A DNA stretch of 9,367 bases from Gammaproteobacteria bacterium (GTDB taxonomy: Bacteria; Pseudomonadota; Gammaproteobacteria; Xanthomonadales; Marinicellaceae): assembly GCA_030426065.1 (NCBI GenBank), contig JAUHZH010000053.1, positions 1 to 9,367 on the forward strand. The letters run 5' to 3'. Below, piece by piece: positions 5,736-9,367 of this stretch (its first letter is position 1; each line of letters opens with the position of its first letter). The notes beneath the pieces were generated by a model, which saw nothing but the letters and a program-made list of their open reading frames with translations, was not told the origin of the DNA and searched no databases. The translations under genes were made by a program, and so were the position numbers.

Positions 5736-6677
5736 ATGTCACAAACACCTTTTGGCCAATACCGACCGAATCAAACGCAACGGCGATTGATAGACCGCTG
5801 TCGTCAATTGAAGCCATCTTGGATGAGCAAGCAAATCGCGCAATGGATCCGTCGCAAGGTGATGAAAGGATTGGACCATCCTTTAGATTTGCAGCTTGAT
5901 CACGTGCGGATGCGCTGTCATTTACATGACAATGTGTCTGAACGGGGTTTTGTTTTCATGCCTTGGCGATTTGATGCCCTCGAGCGCGACTTGATGCAAC
6001 AAGCGCTGCCCAATGACGGTGTTTTTGTTGATGTCGGTGCCAATGTCGGCATTTACAGTTGTTTGGCTTTGGCCCACTTGGGTGTTTTGGGCCGGGTGGT
6101 GTCGATAGAACCCAACCCCAGTGTGGCAGACCGTCTGGCATTCAATTTGGCGGCAACCGCAGCGCAATTTGAAACACCGGCCAGGTGCGATGTGATCAGG
6201 CAGGGTGCCAGTGACCAATCAGGTGAATTTGACCTGTTCATTGACGATGACAACTTGGGGGCTAGCAGCCTCCACCCCAAAGCAGGCCAATCGATTGCCA
6301 TTGAATGCCACCCCCTGCTGGCTTTGTTGTATCAGGCCAAAGAGGATCGTGTCGATGTGATGAAGGTCGACATCGAAGGGGCCGAAGACTTGGCTTTGGT
6401 GCCTTTTTTATCTCAAGCCAATGATGCTTTGCTGCCCAATTGTTTGATTGTGGAAAACAACCCTTCACAATGGCAGCTCCCTTTGTTGGACACGTTGGAA
6501 GCCAAAAACTACCTTTTGGTGAAACAGACCCGGATGAACCTGGTATTCAAGAAACAATCGAACATTCCCCAGTCGATTCAATTCAGCCAAAACAAAAACA
6601 TCGCGACAGGCTCACAGTTGCCAGCCGTTTCGAAACAAGGTCATTTGACGCGCAAAGACAGACCAGAATCTTTTTGA
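5736..6677 (+). CDS. FkbM-family SAM-dependent methyltransferase
   Basis: A 313-residue soluble protein. After a basic N-terminal stretch (about 1-60), the Rossmann methyltransferase core begins: SAM motif I VDVGANVGIYS at 98-108, the acidic loop IEPNP at 124-128 that normally binds the SAM ribose, and the FkbM hallmark MKVDIEGAE at 209-217, followed by LIVENNP at 237-243. Family members O-methylate sugars, polyketides and other small molecules; the substrate here cannot be read from sequence. The tail after about residue 275 is Gln/Ser/Lys-rich and unlike the family core, and its last 12 codons are antisense to the end of bioC (37-base overlap). The neighbouring LPS-kinase-like gene, divergent from it, makes a surface glycan a reasonable guess. 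No Shine-Dalgarno precedes ATG 5736, so the start is moderately certain; Met30 is an alternative. Confidence 0.88.
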   Translation: MSQTPFGQYRPNQTQRRLIDRCRQLKPSWMSKQIAQWIRRKVMKGLDHPLDLQLDHVRMRCHLHDNVSERGFVFMPWRFDALERDLMQQALPNDGVFVDVGANVGIYSCLALAHLGVLGRVVSIEPNPSVADRLAFNLAATAAQFETPARCDVIRQGASDQSGEFDLFIDDDNLGASSLHPKAGQSIAIECHPLLALLYQAKEDRVDVMKVDIEGAEDLALVPFLSQANDALLPNCLIVENNPSQWQLPLLDTLEAKNYLLVKQTRMNLVFKKQSNIPQSIQFSQNKNIATGSQLPAVSKQGHLTRKDRPESF

Positions 6678-7453
6678 GGTTTTTTGGCGCGCAGGTAAAC
6701 CAATTCATAAGTCGCAGGATACAATCCTTGATCGGTTTTGTGCGCTTCATAGGCGGCCATCACGGTTTTCAGTGCCTGAGGAGAAGTCAGGCCTTTGCTG
6801 CGTTTGTGGTCGGTGTTGTGGGCGCCAATGTGTTTCAAATCGCGCATCACGTCAATGGCTTGGGCATAGGTCATGGTGATCATCTCGGAATCGGCGACCA
6901 CTTCCTCAAAGCCCAAACGCAAGGCCAAATCAGCCAACTCATTGGCCGGAACAAAATCGTTGACGTGGGGGCCATCATCCGCCGCTCGCCAAGCGGCTTT
7001 GAGTTCATGTAAGGTGTGTTCCCCCATGCTGGTCAAGTGTACGGTGCCGCCGGGTTTCAAAGCCCTTTTGATTTCTTGCAAAGCCGTTTGTTGGTCACAC
7101 CATTGAATCATCAGATTTGAAAAAACCAAATCGATGCTGCCGGCATGAACATCAAGGCAATGGGCATCGGTCAGGCGGGTTTCCACTTGCTGGTGTGCAG
7201 GCACGGATGCCACCATGTCGGGCGCAAAATCAGCCGCGATGATGCGACATTCAGGAAAGGCCTCAAGCAATGCCGTGGTGCCCCAGCCGGTTCCACAGCC
7301 CAAATCCAAGACTTGCTCTGGTGCTGTGGTGAAATCAAACGCGACGCGATCAATTAAGCGCAACATCGCTTCTTTCTGTAACACAGCATGCTGTTCGTAT
7401 CGGACGGCCGCTTGACTGAAAGCGGCTTTAATTTGGTGGTGTTCCAAGCTCAT
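6641..7453 (-). CDS. bioC: Malonyl-ACP O-methyltransferase (biotin synthesis)
   Basis: BioC methylates the free carboxyl of malonyl-ACP with SAM, so that the fatty acid synthase accepts it as primer for pimelate building. The 270-residue protein shows the BioC pattern: IKAAFSQAAVRYEQHAVLQ at 8-26, SAM motif I VLDLGCGTGWG at 48-58, FSNLMIQWC at 111-119, LKPGG at 132-136, and the substrate-side block TSMGEHTLHELKAAW at 141-155 followed by DDGPHVNDF. MRDLKHIGAHN at 203-213 is also typical. Its ATG overlaps the bioH stop as ATGA, so the two are coupled. The 3' end overlaps the convergent FkbM gene by 37 bases; the last 14 residues (about 257-270) look like a non-conserved tail. It is the last gene of the operon; no bioD follows. 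Confidence 0.95.
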   Translation of the reverse strand: MSLEHHQIKAAFSQAAVRYEQHAVLQKEAMLRLIDRVAFDFTTAPEQVLDLGCGTGWGTTALLEAFPECRIIAADFAPDMVASVPAHQQVETRLTDAHCLDVHAGSIDLVFSNLMIQWCDQQTALQEIKRALKPGGTVHLTSMGEHTLHELKAAWRAADDGPHVNDFVPANELADLALRLGFEEVVADSEMITMTYAQAIDVMRDLKHIGAHNTDHKRSKGLTSPQALKTVMAAYEAHKTDQGLYPATYELVYLRAKKPQKDSGLSLRVK

Positions 7454-8199
7454 ATGAAGGCCAGTATGTGTTCAATCAGTTCATCACCTTGGTGCAAAAA
7501 GGGTGCGTGGGATGCGCCGCGAATCATGTGGTATTCGCCTTGAGATGCGGCTGCGGCCTGTTCCATGGCCGCGGGCAATACCAAACGGTCACGACGACCG
7601 GACAGCCATAATGAGGGCATTTGTAAATTTTTCAATTGGTCTGACAAATCCACGGTCGCCAACAGGTCCAAACCAGTGGCCAATGCTTGGGCATCTGGCA
7701 GCGGACGGTCGAAGACCTTTTCTTTCAATTCACGCAATTGCTGGCGTTCGTCCTTGGCACCCATCACTTCCAAGGCCAAAAAGGTTTGTATGGTTTTCTT
7801 GACGTCTTGTTGCAATTCCCTGCCAAACTGTTGCAATACCTGTGCATCGGTGCCAGCTGGCCAATGTGGCCTCGAGACAAAACACGGCGTGGCACACAGC
7901 ATGATCAATGCTTGGACTTGATCGGCATGGTGTAAAGCTTGGTTCAAGGCCACCATGCCGCCCATCGACCAACCCAGCCAAATGCCTTTGGGAATGGGCA
8001 CTCCAAGTTTGGCGATGTCGTCCAAATCAGCTGGTAAGGGTTGGTTGTGATTCAATCCATGACCCGGCAAGTCAATCAAATTAATCTGAAAATGTTGGGC
8101 CAATTGCCGAGACCAGTCGTCAAACAAATGGGCATTCATGCCCCAACCATGCAGCACATTCAATACCGGGCCTTGGCCCAATGAGGTCACGATTTTCAT
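7450..8199 (-). CDS. bioH: Pimeloyl-ACP methyl ester carboxylesterase (biotin synthesis)
   Basis: BioH removes the methyl group from pimeloyl-ACP methyl ester, ending the cycle that BioC opens and freeing pimeloyl-ACP for BioF. The 249-residue alpha/beta hydrolase shows the oxyanion region LHGWGMN at 16-22, DLPGHG at 43-48, the nucleophile elbow GWSMGG at 76-81 (Ser78), the acid Asp204 in SGRRDRLV, and His231 in GASHAPF. All three catalytic residues are in place. The length is normal for the family. ATG 8199 is 39 bases after the ZIP stop with only a weak A-rich ribosome-binding site. It shares an operon with bioF and bioC, which supports the BioH call over a generic hydrolase. Confidence 0.94.
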   Translation of the reverse strand: MKIVTSLGQGPVLNVLHGWGMNAHLFDDWSRQLAQHFQINLIDLPGHGLNHNQPLPADLDDIAKLGVPIPKGIWLGWSMGGMVALNQALHHADQVQALIMLCATPCFVSRPHWPAGTDAQVLQQFGRELQQDVKKTIQTFLALEVMGAKDERQQLRELKEKVFDRPLPDAQALATGLDLLATVDLSDQLKNLQMPSLWLSGRRDRLVLPAAMEQAAAASQGEYHMIRGASHAPFLHQGDELIEHILAFI

Positions 8200-8238
8200 T
8201 GCTTTTGGGTCGAAAATGGGTTGAGTTTGATCATGGCA

Positions 8239-8952
8239 TCAAGTCCAATACAAGCCAAACAATCCGACCGAAAACCCGAGTATCGCGCCCATGGCGGGCG
8301 CTTGGCGGTTGTCTGTTGTGACTTTGGGCGCAATGTCTTGAAACACAGCGTACAACACCCCGCCGGATGCCATCGCCATCACCCAAGCCAAAGCTTGGTG
8401 CTGGTCTGCCAAAAAGTGATAACCAGTGAATGCCATCACCGGCCCCAGTAAAGCCATCATCAAAAAGCTAAAGACCAGTTTCCGGTGAGACCAACGGCTG
8501 TGACCCTTCATTTCTCGAAAAGCGTTGAACCCTTCAGGTACATTTTGGAATGCAATCAATACCGCCAACAGCAGGACTTGTTCATTGCCGGTTGCCATGA
8601 ATGTGCCCAATGCCAATGATTCTGGGATGAAGTCAGCCAGCATGGCCGCCAGCTGTCCGCCAGAGGATTGTTTTTTGGCCATCCACACATCAAAAGCCAT
8701 GAACAACAAGGCGCCGAATACAAAAGCCAACAACATCGCTGCCATGGATAAATGTGGTCGGGCCTCAGGTATCAGGACCAACCCCACAGCGGCCAATAAA
8801 CAGCCACCACCAAATGCCATCACACCGTGATTGATCGTTGCCCTCAGGCGTTGGTTATTGATGTGTTCGAACCACGCCAAAACGGCCCCCAAAGGCATGG
8901 CGAGGCCCGCCATTAAGCTGAGCGCAAATAACGTGAGGGTTGTCCCATCCAT
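8239..8952 (-). CDS. ZIP-family metal transporter inside the biotin operon
   Basis: A 237-residue inner-membrane protein with about seven to eight hydrophobic helices and the ZIP core pattern: GGGCLLAAVGLVLIPEA at 48-63, ADFIPESLALG at 106-116 (TM4), FQNVPEGFNAFREM at 135-148 (TM5), and ASGGVLYAVFQDIAPK at 195-210. ZIP proteins move Zn, Fe or Mn into the cytosol. The two P-E metal-site motifs are kept, but TM4 has Asp107-Phe108 where the classic motif is His-Asn, so the binuclear site is altered and metal choice is uncertain. The cytosolic loop before TM4 (KKQSSGG) has no His-rich stretch. ATG 8952 comes two bases after the bioF stop codon, which implies co-transcription and probably translational coupling. 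A link to biotin synthesis is not known to me. Confidence 0.88.
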   Translation of the reverse strand: MDGTTLTLFALSLMAGLAMPLGAVLAWFEHINNQRLRATINHGVMAFGGGCLLAAVGLVLIPEARPHLSMAAMLLAFVFGALLFMAFDVWMAKKQSSGGQLAAMLADFIPESLALGTFMATGNEQVLLLAVLIAFQNVPEGFNAFREMKGHSRWSHRKLVFSFLMMALLGPVMAFTGYHFLADQHQALAWVMAMASGGVLYAVFQDIAPKVTTDNRQAPAMGAILGFSVGLFGLYWT

Positions 8953-8954
8953 GT

Positions 8955-9367
8955 TCAGTAATTACCAATCAAACATTGAATCAACAGATCAATGTCTTCT
9001 TTTTCAATGTGTGCCGTGAGGGTGAATCGCAGCCGGCACTGGTTGGCTGGAACGGTGGGAGGACGGATGGCGGAAACAAAAATACCGCGATCCAATAAAT
9101 AGGCCGCTTTTTCCAAAGCCTTAGCTTCATCGCCGACCCCAAAAGGCTGAATCGCAGAGTCACTGGGCATGGCCTGTGATTCCAGGTCATAAAGAACGAC
9201 CTGTTCTTTGTAGTAATGAATCAACTCCAATACTTTTTCTCGTCGCCACGGTTCTGTTTTGATCAGCTGCAATGCTTTCAAATTGGCGGCCGCATCGGGC
9301 ACCGGCATGGCGGTGTTGAATTTGTAACTGCGGCTGTGTTGCAGCAGCATTTCAATCAGGTCATTGC
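8955..9367 (-). CDS. bioF: 8-amino-7-oxononanoate synthase, C-terminal part (runs off right edge)
   Basis: BioF is the PLP enzyme that condenses pimeloyl-ACP with L-alanine to 8-amino-7-oxononanoate. Only the last 137 codons are in the window; the frame stays open to the right edge (NDLIEMLLQHSRSY), so the Met at 9350 is internal and not the start. Matches to BioF include SRSYKFNTAMP, RREKVLELI, SAIQPFGVGDEAKAL, the highly conserved FVSAIRPPTVP, and RLRFTLTAHIEKEDIDLL. The PLP lysine lies upstream of the visible part. The stop codon TGA (8957-8955) is two bases from the ZIP start. It is the most upstream visible gene of the operon; whether bioB or others precede it cannot be seen. Confidence 0.95.
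   Translation of the reverse strand, partial: NDLIEMLLQHSRSYKFNTAMPVPDAAANLKALQLIKTEPWRREKVLELIHYYKEQVVLYDLESQAMPSDSAIQPFGVGDEAKALEKAAYLLDRGIFVSAIRPPTVPANQCRLRFTLTAHIEKEDIDLLIQCLIGNY

Noticed and set aside
6440..7012. Plus-strand open frame of 190 codons across the end of the FkbM gene and into bioC
   Set aside because: It overlaps two well-supported genes in other frames, its sequence matches no family I know, and it has no ribosome-binding site. It is a shadow frame.
7565..7921. Plus-strand 118-codon frame antisense to bioH
   Set aside because: The bioH frame has all catalytic residues and normal length; the opposite frame has no family features.

Overview
The window reads as chromosomal DNA from a gammaproteobacterium of middling GC content. 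Two things hint at the Lysobacterales/Xanthomonadales side, perhaps a Marinicella-like marine genus: an ECF sigma factor coupled to a membrane-anchored Ser/Thr kinase, and an exported beta-helix protein ending in a short 'W/F-S-D-G-F' tail. The biotin genes are also of proteobacterial type. The taxon is inferred from gene families only. Coding density is high and no gene-free stretch reaches 300 bases; the longest gaps are about 140, 123 and 102 bases.

Left part (1-3836). On the minus strand an ECF sigma factor (GTG start at 2202) overlaps by four bases a Ser/Thr kinase with one membrane helix and a helical, TPR-like outer part, which runs off the left edge. A secreted right-handed beta-helix protein (CSLREA-like start, choice-of-anchor Q-like end) is divergent from them and closes with a strong intrinsic terminator. 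The sigma factor has Thr-Thr where active ECF factors have acidic residues in region 2.2. This suggests control by phosphorylation from the adjacent kinase.

Middle part (3837-6677). A two-gene plus-strand unit (a HIT-family protein and a small potassium channel, overlapping by four bases) is bracketed by two diverged copies of the same roughly 37-base sequence, possibly remnants of a mobile-element end. Next come a minus-strand divergent kinase-fold protein (LPS-kinase/KdkA-like) and, divergent from it, an FkbM-family methyltransferase. The last two may act on cell-surface glycans, but only by analogy.

Right part (6641-9367). A minus-strand biotin operon reads bioF (3' part, cut by the window edge) - ZIP-type metal transporter - bioH - bioC. 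BioC methylates malonyl-ACP to disguise it for fatty acid synthesis, BioH removes the methyl group at the pimeloyl stage, and BioF condenses pimeloyl-ACP with alanine. The ZIP gene starts two bases after bioF stops, so it is almost certainly co-transcribed although it has no known role in biotin synthesis. bioC and the FkbM gene converge and overlap at their 3' ends by 37 bases.

I see no tRNA, rRNA, CRISPR array, phage gene or intact transposase. The most promising unusual system is the sigma factor/kinase/exported protein locus, followed by the repeat-bracketed HIT-channel pair.
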